In this document: positions 1-11,963 of the stretch, piece after piece | How the letters are laid out: every line of letters begins with the position of its first letter | Numbering within the stretch: the stretch's first letter is position 1 | Assembly (NCBI GenBank): GCA_947683625.1 | Contig: CANTUR010000649.1 | Location: 1,674,001 to 1,738,000, forward strand | DNA: 64,000 bases | Reading direction: 5' to 3' | DNA from: Mallotus nudiflorus | Lineage: Eukaryota > Streptophyta > Magnoliopsida > Malpighiales > Euphorbiaceae | Position numbers and translations under genes: made by a program | Notes under the pieces: model-generated | The model's database searches: none | What the model was told of the DNA's origin: nothing | What the model saw: only the letters and a program-made list of their open reading frames with translations

Positions 1-507
1 AGTAGTAAGTATCCCATTCTGTTATAAAAGTTGTCTTTTCTTTGTCGATAATGGCCATTAGGATCTGATTATACCTAGTGAGTCCATCCATAAAGGAATA
101 CATTGCACATATGGTGGTGCTATCAACCAGTATGTCTATATGGGGTAGTGGGAAATCATCTTTCGGGCAGACCTTGTTTAGATTTCTGTAATCGATGTAG
201 ATTCTAACCCTTTATCTTTCTTCGATACTAGTACCACATTTGCTAACCATTTTGGATAGTCTAATACCTCTAATAATTTTTCTTTGATATGTTTCTCGAT
301 GTCATTTTTCACTAGTTAGGCCCATTTTGGTCTAAGTCTTCTCAATTTTTTCTTTACCAGTTTGCACCCTTCTTTGGTTGAAATAAAGTGTTGAGCAATT
401 TCTTTGTCAATACTAGGCATATCATCGTACATCCAGGCAAATACTTTTGAATATTTTATTAATATTTTTTCAATTTCTCTCCTCTCTTTAAGGGTAACAT
501 CTTTCAA
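1..507 (-). pseudogene. Reverse transcriptase N-terminal part of element D (broken)
   Basis: The minus-strand translation shows the linker and start of a Ty3/gypsy reverse transcriptase. A FAWMYDDMP block is followed by KKKLRR and an in-frame stop after RPKWA at about 316. Beyond the stop the frame continues with WLANVVLVSKK, then after more damage SFMDGLTRYNQI and TTFITEW. The FAW-Y-DMP signature is typical of the Tat/Ogre branch. The YxDD catalytic motif would lie beyond base 1. Stops and a frameshift near 170-190 make it non-functional. Confidence 0.85.
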
Positions 508-1156
508 AATATGCAGAATGCATGGTTCAGATTTTGTGCCAACGTTAAATGATTTAGTGCATATAGAATGAATGTTAAATATGCTAATGTTTTATTAATG
601 CAATGCATACTACCATTAGGAAGGACATCAAATAAGTAAGCAAAATTTAATTTCATTACATTAACTTTAGAGTTCATCATTTTTAAACAAAGAAAAGTAC
701 AAAGTTCATCATCAACAATGTCTTTGAACAGGATGTCATCGATACTTAATTTGAGGATGGCAGTAGCTTGGGCATGATTGATAGCTTCATTCTCATATTC
801 TATCTCTAGGTTTTCATCAACTCATAGATGTCAATTTTAGTGATAATGTCTAGTAAGTGTTTCTCCTTGAGCGTGTCATTGAAGATTTCAAACCCCAGTT
901 TCTTGATTCTGTTGCTTACCCATTCCTCAACTTGTCCTTAGGTTAAGCTTTTAGCCATAACAGATGTTGATTTCTTAGCCCCAATATCCTTTTCAGGATC
1001 GTACCCCAAGTCATTTTTGTTGGTCTATCCTCGGAAGTCAGGGAATTAGGTGACTCCAATGTTTCTTCCTCCTAATCCTATTCTAGGCAGATATTGCATC
1101 TTCTTTATCATAGCAACAACTTTGGGATTAATATGACCATCACTGATCATAGAAAC
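508..1156 (-). other. Decayed protease-RT spacer of element D
   Basis: This stretch lies between the protease and reverse transcriptase relics. It has short minus-strand frames broken by stops and no recognisable domain. By position it is the protease-RT linker of the polyprotein. Confidence 0.5.
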
Positions 1157-1630
1157 CTAGAATCCTGGTAAAACCACATTTAGACAGGCAATAATGTTAT
1201 TTATTTTAATGGGGACAATAACAACCTTTCCATTTAGAGGGAACTTGATCTTTTGATGCATAGTGGAAGGTATGCCCCTTAATGGGTGGAACCAAGGTCT
1301 TCCTAGCAATAGGGCAAAAGTTGGAGGGATGTCCAGGATAGTAAATTTTATTTTTGATTCGATATCTCCCACTGTAACTACTACTTTGAAAGTGCTGATG
1401 ATTGGCTTTTTTGAATAATCGTAAGCTCGTATGACCATATTAGATTCTTCCAGGTTCTCAACATTCATCCCGAACTTATGTAGCAACCTCAAGGGGCAAA
1501 CATTTATGGTAGACCCATTATTTACCATAACATGTGGGGTCTTTTTAGTCTTAACAATTACCTGTATGAAGAGAGGATGATTGTGGACCCTTCCCTTGGG
1601 GGTAAACTTTGTCTTAAAAGGTAATTGCAT
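1157..1630 (-). pseudogene. Retropepsin-like protease relic of element D (catalytic Asp lost)
   Basis: A 157-residue open stretch holds a Tat-type aspartic protease. The active-site region reads VMVNNGSTINVCP, where this lineage normally has an Asp-Asn-Gly-Ser core; the catalytic Asp is replaced by Asn here. Downstream, LLGRPWFHPL and IPSTMHQKIKF match the characteristic C-terminal end of the fold in this branch. In a live element it would cut the Gag-Pol polyprotein inside the particle. The frame is open but has no start of its own; the Met at 1630 is internal. With the Asp gone and pol broken, I read it as an inactive relic. Confidence 0.85.
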
Positions 1631-2962
1631 TAGAAGGAGCTTTCATTAGAGAGGCTATCATCTCATAAGATAAGGCATCAGTGGCAATCTTTGCTTCATT
1701 TAATGCTCTAACTAAGGCTTCTCTATGCTTCTTGGAGGCCATGAGTAGGTCTTAGATACCGGCTTATGCTAGAGTTTTCTTAAGTTGTTTGAGGATAATA
1801 TCTTCCTCTATAACTGTAGCTTGATCTCTTACTACTTATTTCTCCTTAGTGGGTTATTTCTTTCTCCAGAGGTTGATATACATGCCTGTTGTGAGTTACA
1901 TGGTTAATTGATAGTGAGGGCTTCTCAACTGCTTGTTTATCTACTTTTGTACTGCTATTATAGTCCTAGAAAATGATTTCAGGGTCATCAGAGTCATACC
2001 ATATGTCTATCCCTATGATCTGCAGGCTCTAAAGCTAAATATTATTGACCAAACCATCTTCATTATCGAATTATTCTTCCCATCCTAAAGGTATTATGTC
2101 TTCTAAGAGTGTGTAAGCAATAGGAAGTGCCATGCACTTGATGTTGTAGTCAAACTTCCCAGTAGATCCTATACTTCATGGTTATTGCTAAAATTTTTGT
2201 CTATCTCAGATTCTTATAAGTAAGGGCAATCAATCGCTTTACTATTCATAAAGAGATATATACCCTTAGCTCTTTTATGCATCATCAATTGGGGAAGGGA
2301 TTTATGAGGCATTGAAATGTATTCAAAGGTAGAAGGGCATTGCTTATCTTCACTAGAATCATAAGGCTCAAGAATGGGATTTAAGGGTTTGTCTTTTGAG
2401 GGCTTATCTTAAGTTTCTTATATGGCTTGAATTGATTATTCAATGAGGTCTTCTGGTAGGTTGGAGGAGATCATGATGATGGATAGTGGAGGCATGTTTT
2501 AGTAGTTTGGGAGAGGATTGGTCTTGATATTGGGTCATTAATTTTTCAAAGTTAATGAGGTATTGGATTCATTTTTGAGGTTCTGCATGTATCAGTGGTA
2601 TGACCAAGCATCTAGTGAAAATGGTAGAATAAGTTTTGGTTAATTTGAGGTGGTAGTGGATTTAGAAGAGGCTTAGGCTCTTATAGTTATAGAAGGTTCT
2701 TTTGTTGAAGCCTTTGGAATACTTTGGATAGTAGGAGGTTAAAGTTTGAGAATTATCTTGGTGATCTAATGGTATTGATAGATGGTGAATTGTGGGTGTT
2801 GGGTTTGGTCATGTTTATTTATATAGTTCAAGTGAAGGTGTTTTAGGTGTTTAGTTAGGTATTGTGGCGAAAAGTGTTTTTGGCTTATTGAGGTTCCTCA
2901 TCCTCAATTCTAATCTAGGCCTGATAGAGAGCTCTGAAGTTAGGATAATGAGCAAAAATCAT
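1631..2962 (-). other. Decayed gag C-terminus and gag-protease region of element D
   Basis: No frame longer than about 50 codons survives. By position this should encode the zinc-finger end of Gag and the linker to the protease, but I could not pick out a zinc knuckle. Nothing else was seen here. Confidence 0.5.
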
Positions 2963-3778
2963 TTATTTTCTAAAGTTTGGTAGTGCTTCTTTGATTATCA
3001 GCTCTATTTGTTTATCCTCAGGAGGACAGTTTCTCATCTTGATTGCCTTTTCCCACCATTTAGTGATATAATTAGAGAAAGCTTCACCGGGTTTCTGCCT
3101 TGTGGTCTCAAGGTCCCTTAGAGTGATGTCTAACTGAGTGTTGTATTTATACTGCTTGATAAACTTCTGAGTTAGCAGTTTCGAGGTCAAAGAACCATGC
3201 CCTCAGTCCTTCCTCTAGTGATGTGAAGATGAATAAAAAAATTTATGATTCTATAAGCTTTTTGGTAGCCATAAAGGTAGCATATTGCCTTAGATAGACC
3301 CTTAGATCTCATGTTCTATCAAACTTAGCAAAGTTTGGTATCTTAAAATCATCTGGAAGCAACTCATCTTTGAACAACACTAAGTCGGTAAAGCTTTTAG
3401 AGCCATGAGTTCCTTGTCTTTGAAGGTGAATTCCAACTGAGCCATCATGTTGGCTAATATTTTGACCTCCCCTATTGACTCAGGCTTAGTTATGTTAGCA
3501 ATTTTTACAGCTTTTGGTGCATCCCTGAGATCTTGGTAGTAGTCATTGTCATCATCGGCTTGAACTGGAGTGTGTGGAATTCCTTTTGTCGTATCTACCC
3601 TCGGGTGAATAGATGCAAATGCTTCATTCAATGGTATGATATTCCCATCTCGAGCACTTTTGGATTTGATTTGGGCTTGCAGGATTTCAGCTATGGTGCC
3701 ATCAGCAATCAACTTTTGGATCCCCTCTTTTAGCTTGACTTTAAATTGTTGATAGGAGGTATCCTTTTGGTCACTCAT
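2963..3778 (-). pseudogene. Gag relic of element D (two broken pieces)
   Basis: Two open stretches read leftward. The first (3778-3380) starts MSDQKDTSYQQFKVKLKEGI and is hydrophilic, like Tat-type Gag N-termini. The second (3190-2963) contains DLETTRQKPGEAFSNYITKW and MRNCPPEDKQIELI, the helical core of the retrotransposon Gag family. The same block occurs in element C as DLELTK-KPNESFSDFLTRF, so C and D are related. Stops at about 3379 and a frameshift between the pieces break the protein. Gag would form the virus-like particle in a live copy. Confidence 0.8.
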
Positions 3779-5102
3779 GTTTTGAATGTAGCATTCCTGT
3801 ATATTTATTAGGATTAGCTAAATGAATGATGCATGATGTGTGCCTATAAAAGAGAAGAGTGAGCATGTATACATGGAGTGGATGCAAAAAAAATCATATA
3901 ATGGAAAAATGATTCTTACAAGAAATAATGGTTAGTACATGCTATTTATATGTATGTGATGTATGCATGATTTGGTTAGTTTTCCTACACAGTGAACAAA
4001 CCAATCACAAGCAAGCTCTCACTTCTAATCTTATTTCTTTATAAGGTCATTTAGTCTCTTTCCTAGGTGGGTTTTAAACCAATAGTCATTAAGGGACTAT
4101 GCTTCCGCTCTCATAACTATATTGTTTCAATTTATGTTGGTTAGAACCAAACGGTAAACTAAGGAATAATACTTAAATGTGCTTGAGATAATCACATGAT
4201 GTTAATGTGAGGGTCAATTGTTAGGCTTAAAATAATGTCCAAAGCCCGTATGTGCCTGTATGCATAGGACCAAGGTCAATCAAAGGGAGTTCGAGTTCTT
4301 GCCCCCACATTGATATTCAATATGCTTACCATGAGTCATGAAAGTATCATTTAATAGTTTATAGTTTGATTTTGCTAACATAAAGGTCCATAATCTAGTT
4401 AGGTTCCTAACCCATTCATTTGACCTAATAAGGATAAATGGATGACATCTCATAGGTTTCATCATCAAGGGATGTTATTTGTTAATTCATATAGACTATT
4501 CAAGTTGAGGTACATAATTCTTATTATTCCTCATGCTTCAAGCTCACATGAAGTAGATGAGAATCACATGGTCCTGAGCATAAATTTTCTATAAAAATTG
4601 ACATTATGATGTCATTTAATGATAGACATTAGGAGGGTCATGTCATTTATGAGTATCAGGTCAAATGGACAACGTTAGGACATGGATAACATGTATAGCT
4701 TGGTGGAATCCTAGTGGATGTTCCTATAGGTTTATATATATAAGCTGAGTCAAAGTGAGAGGCTAAGGGTTCCTTTAACGAGAATGCCCCCATATAACTA
4801 AAGTTACAGACTCCAGTCAGTGAGTCTAGCATTCTTTTGATAACTCAGTCACCCCCGTTAAGGACTTGGGTTACAAACCATAGTTAGATGAGTTCATCAA
4901 ATGCACAAGTAAAGACTAAAGGTAATAATATCGTATCTTAGTCGCCCCATGACTTGAGTGGAACTATAGTGGCAATGTCATTAAGTATTATTAAGGCTTT
5001 TAGGGACAAGTAGTGCACGTGTGATGTATAGTACAAATGCAGTGGTTAGGGGCTTTATATGATCAAGTATTACATATTGAGAAATAGTCATTTCCGAGTT
5101 GA
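3779..5102 (-). other. Leader region of element D between primer site and gag
   Basis: This is a non-coding stretch of about 1.3 kb on the 5' side of gag, where Tat/Ogre elements usually have a long leader. Short frames on both strands have no recognisable domain. No regulatory motif could be assigned. Confidence 0.5.
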
Positions 5103-5126
5103 TCCCTCTCTTTAATGGAGTCACCA
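5103..5126 (-). promoter_or_regulatory. Degenerate primer-binding site of element D
   Basis: On the minus strand, directly inside the LTR end, the sequence starts TGGTGACTCCATTAAAGAG. It aligns with the clearer site of element C (TGGCGACTCCACTAGGGA at 36803). This type of site is one I associate with Tat/Ogre elements, probably primed by a tRNA-Arg; the tRNA identity is not verified. Confidence 0.6.
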
Positions 5127-5127
5127 T

Positions 5128-6984
5128 TGTGAGTGACCTTTATTTATTTTTTTTTGTTTCCTCTTTTCCTCTTTCATTTATTTTTTTTTTTGTGAGAGGA
5201 AGAGAGGAACTTTGTGTGAGTTTTTCCATTTTTGAGGGACATGGAAACTTTATCGAATAGGGACAAGTGATCGGTCTCGGGGGGAGGAGACACTTTTGAT
5301 TTTATGGAGTCACTACCTGATTTTTAGAAAATTAGGAAAAGAAAGGGACAACAATAGGTCACTCAGCGAGCATTGTCCCCAGTAGAGATTTTTAGGTTTG
5401 GGGGATCGCATATACTTTTTTACTATTTCTTATTATACGATATTCGATGTATGGCTACCACAATACCCTAGTTTCAATAATGACAATTTATATAGCATTA
5501 AAACAATACATCATATAGTATAAGGCAATAAAGCTAAAAATTTTATTACATCACTTCCCTGATAGAATACATATGAAAAGGAAAATATTGTAGAAAAGTA
5601 AATCTAATATGATTGATTTGCAAGGATAACATGATCATTTGCACAACTTATTTGATGAATGATAGGATGATCATGCTTGCAATGATTATTATGCTATAAT
5701 GATGAATGATGATAATATAAAGGATGCATGAGGTCATCATTGGACCGAGAGCATAATGACTTTATTTCAGAACATGAACTTTTCACATTATTGATATTTC
5801 ATGATTTTGGAAATAGAGGATGCATAATGATGATATTAAGTGAACGTAATAAAGCATATATTATTCACATAGCTTATAAGATTGTCAATCTCATCATACA
5901 AGCACAACAGTGTTCCTAAATGCTAACGATAGTAAAATAAATGTAGTGTGATAAAATAAACATGCTAAAATGATTGTGTGGTCCTCAAACTTGACTCAGC
6001 TTGTAAGAACTTTGAAACTTTAGCTTCGAGAGATTATCAAGCTTTCCTTGTCGAGAGGTTCAAAATGATGGCAGAATGATGTTAGATTATATACTTGTGA
6101 AGTGTGCTTTGACAAGGATGAGGCTACATTTGGTGGAAAAGGGAACTAACAACCTAAAGGAAAGGCTGTAGGAGAGCAAAAACTGCATGGGAAAGGGTTT
6201 CTCGTACCTTTGATCGAATTGACTCTTGAGTGTGTATGTATCTTCACTTGCTTCCCCCCTCCAAAATGAGGTGTAAAGGGGCCTATTTATAGAGAAAATA
6301 TGTAGAATGGGGTGGTGTAAGTGTGGTCACATGTGTGTGAGTGTATTTTTAGGCGTGGCCACTCTAAGTGTGTGTGACCACAAGAGCGTGGCCATGCTTG
6401 CTTGTGCACTTTTTCACATGGGCTTTGATGCTCTATGCGCTCTTCCTAGGTTTTACATGCACTTTTTCAAGGTTGGTTCCAAAAGTTTTTGGGCCTTCCA
6501 GATGAGTTTCTAGAGTCTGTTTTGCCAAATTCGCCTTCAATTTTAGCACATGACACCTAGGGGCATTTATATGCAATTCTAAGTGATACATCCAGATACT
6601 CAAGTTGTGTTGGACCATTCTGGAACCACTTTCATAGGTTTAGAGCCCTATGGATGTGTTATTGAAGTTCATTTTTTCATAATCAATTTCTATTTTTTCA
6701 CAAAGCCAGGTCTTGGTCTAATGAAATGTGCATAGGTCTAATGAGCTGAGTACTTTGAAAGGGGCTTTCTTAAAACAAACCTGTCATTGTTCTAATAGTT
6801 CATATTTTGCAAGGTTAGAGTGTAATTTAATGGCTTGGTGATTGATTTTGCACACTGGTGGGACTGGTTGGGTATTTTAAGGTTGCACACTTCAAAAGTG
6901 TTACGAACGAGCGAACTTTAGTCATCTCGGAGATTTGTTTCATCATTGGAATTTTTTGGGGGCATTCAAATTTTGGGTATTACA
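5128..6984 (-). repeat. 5' LTR of element D, about 1.86 kb
   Basis: On the minus strand it begins TGTAATACCC (6984) and ends in CA next to the primer site (5128). It aligns in the opposite orientation with the LTR at 20869-22922: shared blocks include the start region, a stretch near 5240-5450 matching 22620-22850, and both ends. A TATA-like CTATAAATAG lies at 6283-6292 on the minus strand and would be the LTR promoter. The right edge is set by homology with the second copy. Confidence 0.75.
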
Positions 6985-7589
6985 TATACCAATTTAAAAA
7001 TCTCTAGAGGGGGTGAATAAGCCTATTAAATAAAAATCAAAATTAAAAATAATTTTTTGTAAGAATTGAAAGAATGTCGAGAATGAAGAATGAAGAACAC
7101 AATGATTTAAGGAGTTTGGATTCAATAATAATCCTACGTCTCCACCTAACTTATCCCTAAGTTAGGATTTTCAATCACCCATAATCTTATCCCTAAGTTA
7201 TGGCTCACTCTTATAACCTTACAACATGAGTTTTCAAGGCTCACTCAAAAAACCAAATCTCAAGTGTTTCAATGGACAACACTTAAACTAACTCCTTTAG
7301 AAATAAATATCACTTCCCTACTGATCAATCCTAAGATTTAAGATGAAAAGAAATTCTATTTCTAACACATAACCAACTTTCATAAATGTTATAAACAAAG
7401 AGTGAATATTTGAGAATTTGAGAGCTTTAATGAATGTTAAGATATATAATGATAATAAGCAAAAATGTCTTAACTTCCATTCAGCTCTAAAGGTGTTTAT
7501 ATAGATAAAAACTTAAAATATAGCTGTTTTAGGTGCAAATAATGTGTCCAACATCTATATTTTGAATCCAATGTTTATAATTTTGAATT
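6985..7589. other. Non-coding stretch, nothing recognised
   Basis: This AT-rich DNA lies between element D and the tandem repeat. It starts with a CTCTAGAGGGGGTGAATAAG block that resembles repeat-edge sequence seen in other plant genomes, but I cannot name the family. No coding potential was seen. Confidence 0.4.
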
Positions 7590-8540
7590 ATTAAAAGTAA
7601 TGCTGTTAAACTTTGGTACATAGATTAAAGCCATGATTGATTACTAGCGACGTTCGAATTTGCCTACACTTTCTTCATAAAAGTTATAGATATTTGACTT
7701 ATCTTTCCAAATCATTTAAATTGAACTTTGGTAGCTCAACACATCTCCAAAATACTAAAAGTTGTGCAATCTAAAATGGTAGACTACTGTTAGACAACTG
7801 TGCACGAGTTGAAGCCATGATTTTCTATTTACGAAATTTGAATTTACCTATTCTTTCTTTATAGAAATTATTGATATTTGACTTATATTTCCATATCATT
7901 TTGAATAACCTTAATTGGACTTTTGTAGCTCAAGAGATGTCCAAAATACTAAGAGTTGTTCAATCTAAAATGGCAGACTACTGTCAGACAGTTGTGCATG
8001 AGTTGAAGCCATGATTTTCTATTTGAGATGTTCAAATTTGCCTATGTTTTCTTTATAAACATTAATTGAGTTAGCTTTCATTACCTTAATTGTTCTTATG
8101 TAGCTCAAGATATGTCCAAAATACTAAGAGTTGTGCAATCTAAAATGGTAGATTATAGTCAAACAACTGTGCATGAATTGAAGCCATGATTTTCTATTTT
8201 CAAAATTCAAATTTGCCTATTCTTTGTTCATAAAAATTGTATATATTTTACTTATATTTCCATACCATTTTGAATCACCTTTATTGGACTTCTATAGCTT
8301 AAGATATGTCCAACATACTAAGAGCTGTGCAATCTAAAATGCAGACTATTGTCAAACAGCTGTGCATGAGTTTAAGCCATGATTTTTTATTTGAGATGTT
8401 CAAATTTGCCTATGCTTTCTTCATAAACAATGTAGGTATTTGACTTAGCTTTCATCACGTCAATTGGTTTTATGTAGCTTAAGATATGTCCAAAATACTA
8501 AGAGCTATGAAATCTAAAATGGCAGTTGCCCAATATTTTG
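7590..8540. repeat. Tandem repeat, about 185-bp unit, about five copies
   Basis: The block AAGCCATGATT recurs at about 7627, 7811, 8005, 8180 and 8373, giving spacings of 184, 194, 175 and 193. It is followed each time by a TTCAAATTTGCCTA-like block. The accompanying block CCAAAATACTAAGAG with CAATCTAAAATG recurs in step. Units differ by many substitutions, so the array is old. No open reading frame runs through it. Confidence 0.8.
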
Positions 8541-9585
8541 ACTCAATATTTTCATACCCAAATGAACAAGAATTTTGACAAGTAAGCCCAATTCAAAAAG
8601 CTCAAGACTTCAAATTTGAAGTAGATAACTTTCTCATTATAAATATCTAAGGATGTCAAAAGCCTCCTTGAATCTCAGAGGTCGAATCAGCCTAAGATAT
8701 TTATACTTCATTTTAACTTCCAATAGAGTCCTAACTTATACACACTTAAAAAAAAATAAATTAAATGCTCAAAATTAAGTTTATTAAGATAAAAAAAAAA
8801 TAAGATTGATTATTTTTAAGGTCAACAATGTAGTTAAGATATTTTTTTTCTTCAAATTATCCTTTCTTGATAAGCAGTAGATATTTTCTTCTTATAATTC
8901 ATTTGTGTGCATAATCTTTACATCTCTATGATGTAAATTGTATATATATAAGAATTTGTTAATTGTTATGGTCCCTAGATAAAAATCCTTTCATTTTATA
9001 TTCTCACATAAAAACAACCTCTAAATTTTCATTTTTAAAAAAATTATCATTTGATATCTTTCTTCTATAATTGAGAAAAATATTTTTATAAAACTTTTCT
9101 AAGCTTATTTGTTACAAAAAAAAAAATTTAGACATGAATTCCTTGTTTACACATTTTTTACTTTAAGAAAAGATTATAGAATTATATCCATTAAGATATA
9201 GAAAAATTAACATATATAATATTCAATTTTTTCTACGAACAACTGCAAGTATTAAAAACAAAATAAAAAATTTGTGTCCATGTTTATACTATGAAAAGCA
9301 GTTTTATGTTAAACATGCAATCAATTAGAGAACAAAAAGGATTATAATTGATTAATTTCACTCTAATCCTAAAACACCAATAAGACCATAAGACTAAATA
9401 CTTGACCCTTGCTAACCCTGCTATTAGTGAATAAAAAGAAGGAAAACTAGATTGATAAGGTTTGTTCCGATCGATGGATAAGTATGAGAGTCCTACAACA
9501 CCATCCTTTCATTAAGCCATACAACCAAGCAATGCTACTCTACCAAGGATGAATCGGGACCGGTAACATAAGACCATGCAAAAAC
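8541..9585. other. AT-rich intergenic stretch, no gene seen
   Basis: Short frames only. A segment near 9485-9512 (CCTACAACACCATCC) resembles one at about 12717-12745, suggesting both belong to a decayed repeat, but ends could not be defined. Confidence 0.4.
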
Positions 9586-9825
9586 TATTAAGCAAGTTCA
9601 CTAACTTACTCTCTTCCTTTACCTTTATATAATAAACTAAAATAAAATAGAGTTATGTGGTGTAATCTAACATGTTGTAGTAAGTATGTAAAGAAGATTA
9701 AAAGATAAGAAAATATAAGGATAAAAGAAGATAAGAAAATAAGGATAAGAGAAGATAAGATAATATAAGGCTCTCTTATGGAGGTTTAAGAAGGGAAGTG
9801 CGAATAATATCCAACCCTCGCCATT
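9586..9825 (+). repeat. Left LTR of the gag-only mini-element
   Basis: It starts TATTAAGCAAGTTCACTAAC and aligns with 10680 onward, through the shared block ATCTAACATGTTGTAGTAAG and a run of AAGATAAG repeats, to about 9825 (ACCCTCGCC). There the two copies diverge, so the 3' end of this LTR is deleted or rearranged and the primer site is not recognisable. Confidence 0.75.
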
Positions 9826-9918
9826 GTAGAGCCAGTCACAAGCAAGTCTAGTAAGGCTACACCATGTGTCACACTTGAATCAAAAGAGGAGCAAGTGACA
9901 AGCTAAGCATAAGGCAAT

Positions 9919-10610
9919 GTGAAGAAATGTGTAAAAGAGAAGTCTTATGATGTGCTAATGGCCTTGGAGAAAAGGTTAGTCAAGGTAGAGACCACTATAT
10001 TCGAGTGGAGGGATAAGCTCGATGACATGGACCAACATATTATGGAGCTTGTGTCCAAGGGTTGTGATGAGGAGCTTTATGGGGAGATGCAAGGTGCAAT
10101 AAATATGGTCATAAAGAAGTTTTCAAAGGAAGACAACACCCTTAAGACAATGTTATAGACTTATAAGGAGATGGTTGCAAAGCTCAAGATGGAGTTTAGC
10201 TTGGTAAGGGCCACAATAGTGAGCGGTAGGGGAGTCCAAGCTAAGACCACTTATAAGGTGGATGCTCCTTAACCAAAAGCCTATAATGGGGCGAGGAATG
10301 TGAGGGAGATACATAACTTCCTATTAAGCTTAGAGACGTACTTTGAGACTATAAGCATCATGGATAAGAATGCCTAGGTAAAGTTTGTATCTCTCTATTT
10401 AAATGATATGGCTATCATATTTTGGAGAAGTAAGTACAAGGACAGTAAAAGGGAGACATGCACCATCACCATATGGGAAGATTTCAAATGGGAGTTAAAG
10501 GGCCAATTCTACCCTAAGGATGCTAAGAATAAAGCAAGGGCAAAGATTTATTGTCTTTAACATAAGCAGGGGTGCATCCAAGAGTATGTAAAGATTAAAG
10601 ACAAAGTTTG
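9919..10610 (+). pseudogene. Ty3/gypsy Gag relic in the mini-element
   Basis: An open stretch of 79 codons (9919-10158) is hydrophilic and helix-forming. After a stop the same frame continues with TYKEMVAKLKMEF, then PKAYNGARNVREIHNFLLSL, then YLNDMAIIFWRSKYKD and TITIWEDFKWELKGQFYPKD. The succession FxGARN...FL...LETYF, a W-R block and W-x-x-F-K-x-E-L-x-x-QFYP is the plant gypsy Gag core. At least four in-frame stops (about 10158, 10270, 10376 and 10558) are present, so it makes no full Gag. No zinc knuckle follows. Confidence 0.8.
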
Positions 10611-10679
10611 AAGACTTTATAAGGTAGCTTGGTTTGCTAAATAAACATATATTCAGAGAGAGTCATTGTTGAGGGGGAG

Positions 10680-10931
10680 TATTAACCAAGTTCACCAACT
10701 TACTCTTTTGCTTTACCTTTCTAGAATAAGCTAAAATAAAATAAAGTTGTATAGTGTAATCTAACATGTTGTAGTAAGTATGTAGAGAATATAAGAAGAT
10801 AAGAAAAGATAAGGATAAAGGAAGATAAAGATAAGATAAGGTTCTCTTATGAAGGTTTAAGAAAGGAGGTGGGAATAGTACACAACCCTCACTTATAAAT
10901 ACCGCCATCCTCATTTGAAAGAGTGTGTGTA
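10680..10931 (+). repeat. Right LTR of the gag-only mini-element
   Basis: This 252-bp copy directly follows the polypurine stretch. It contains a TATA-like CTTATAAATA at 10892-10901, and ends GTGTGTGTA before the AAAAT flank. It is the more complete of the two LTRs. Confidence 0.75.
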
Positions 10932-11258
10932 AAAATTATTAAGTCACAAACTATTTTGCAAATGACTTCTTATGCACTACTGTGAATTCCAACTTGTTTT
11001 GCATTAGAGAACCAACTATATACAAAATGTCTCGCCATCATAGGGAAACTTCATACTACCAAGTTCATAAGTGTATGTTTGGTAAAACCTATTAATTATC
11101 TTTCAACCAATTCTCTTGATTTCAATAGCTCTATTATCTTTTGAAGTACATGAAACGTAAAAATAGAATGGCACAGTTATAAAAGCATATGATGGTGTGT
11201 AATACAACTGACTTATTATTTTTTAATAATGCATCATTAACACACATTATATATATAG

Positions 11259-11313
<55 letters not shown>

Positions 11314-11963
11314 CAAAGAACCTCACCAATCGACATCCACTGAGAAGGTCTAATTGTGCACTTTCCATGCTTCTTTAAAGCTACTCCTAACCACAATGGT
11401 AATTGAGCAACTAGTTACAAATAAAATGGGCATAACCACCCTATTATTTTGTTAAATCTAATAAATCATAAATACAATTATAGCTATTATTCAATGCAAA
11501 TTATAAAAAATTATAAAGATAAAACTTACAGAGATGAAATTAAGAGAATCCATTCTTAGGTTAGGAGAAATTTCTACTAATTACTAATTGCCATAAACTC
11601 AACCTAAGAAGCAAAAAAAAAAAATAGAAATTAATTCAAATACAACAAAATCAACTAGAATAAAAGAAGTAATTAACTATATGCATATACCTCTTTTAGA
11701 GAGAATATAGATAGTTGAGAGTTAGATTAGCCAGCCATTTTTGATACTTTTTATAATCTCAAACCAACATCACCAACTAAAAGCAAGAAATAACACAATG
11801 CAACTTCTAAGCTTCAGTCCAATGTGATTTACAAATGTTAAAACAACTAAAAAAGCAAAACATCATAGCATAAATAATTCATATTTATAGTCACATTGAA
11901 TTATAAATTATGCAAAGAAATGTCTCTTCCAAATAAATATAGAAAATAGTGAAAAGTAAGGAC
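10932..11963. other. Non-coding stretch with a compound AT/AC microsatellite
   Basis: No gene was recognised. A compound (TA)n(CA)n(TA)n microsatellite sits at about 11247-11314. I looked on the minus strand for further exons of the ADH relic that starts at 12269 and found none. Confidence 0.5.

Larger units (their letters stand above)
1..6984 (-). mobile_element. Element D: 5' half of a decayed Tat/Ogre-type Ty3/gypsy retrotransposon
   Basis: Read on the minus strand from right to left, the order is LTR (6984-5128), primer-binding site, leader, gag, protease, start of reverse transcriptase, then the window edge. That is the gag-pol order of a Ty3/gypsy element. The protease and reverse transcriptase motifs match the Tat/Ogre branch. 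All coding parts carry stops and frameshifts, so the copy is dead. The 3' half (rest of pol, 3' LTR) lies outside the window, so no target-site duplication can be checked. Its LTR is the same family as the one at 20869-22922, in opposite orientation. Confidence 0.85.
9586..10931 (+). mobile_element. Gag-only LTR mini-element (TR-GAG-like)
   Basis: Two direct repeats of about 250 bp flank a gag relic with no trace of protease, reverse transcriptase or integrase. The total is only 1.35 kb. The second repeat is preceded by a polypurine stretch (GAGGGGGAG, 10671-10679). Flanking 5-mers are AAAAC (9581-9585) and AAAAT (10932-10936), a probable target duplication with one mismatch. The LTRs start TA and end TA rather than TG and CA, probably by mutation. 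This architecture matches the described class of terminal-repeat elements carrying only Gag, which depend on other elements to move. It could instead be an internally deleted autonomous copy. Confidence 0.7.
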
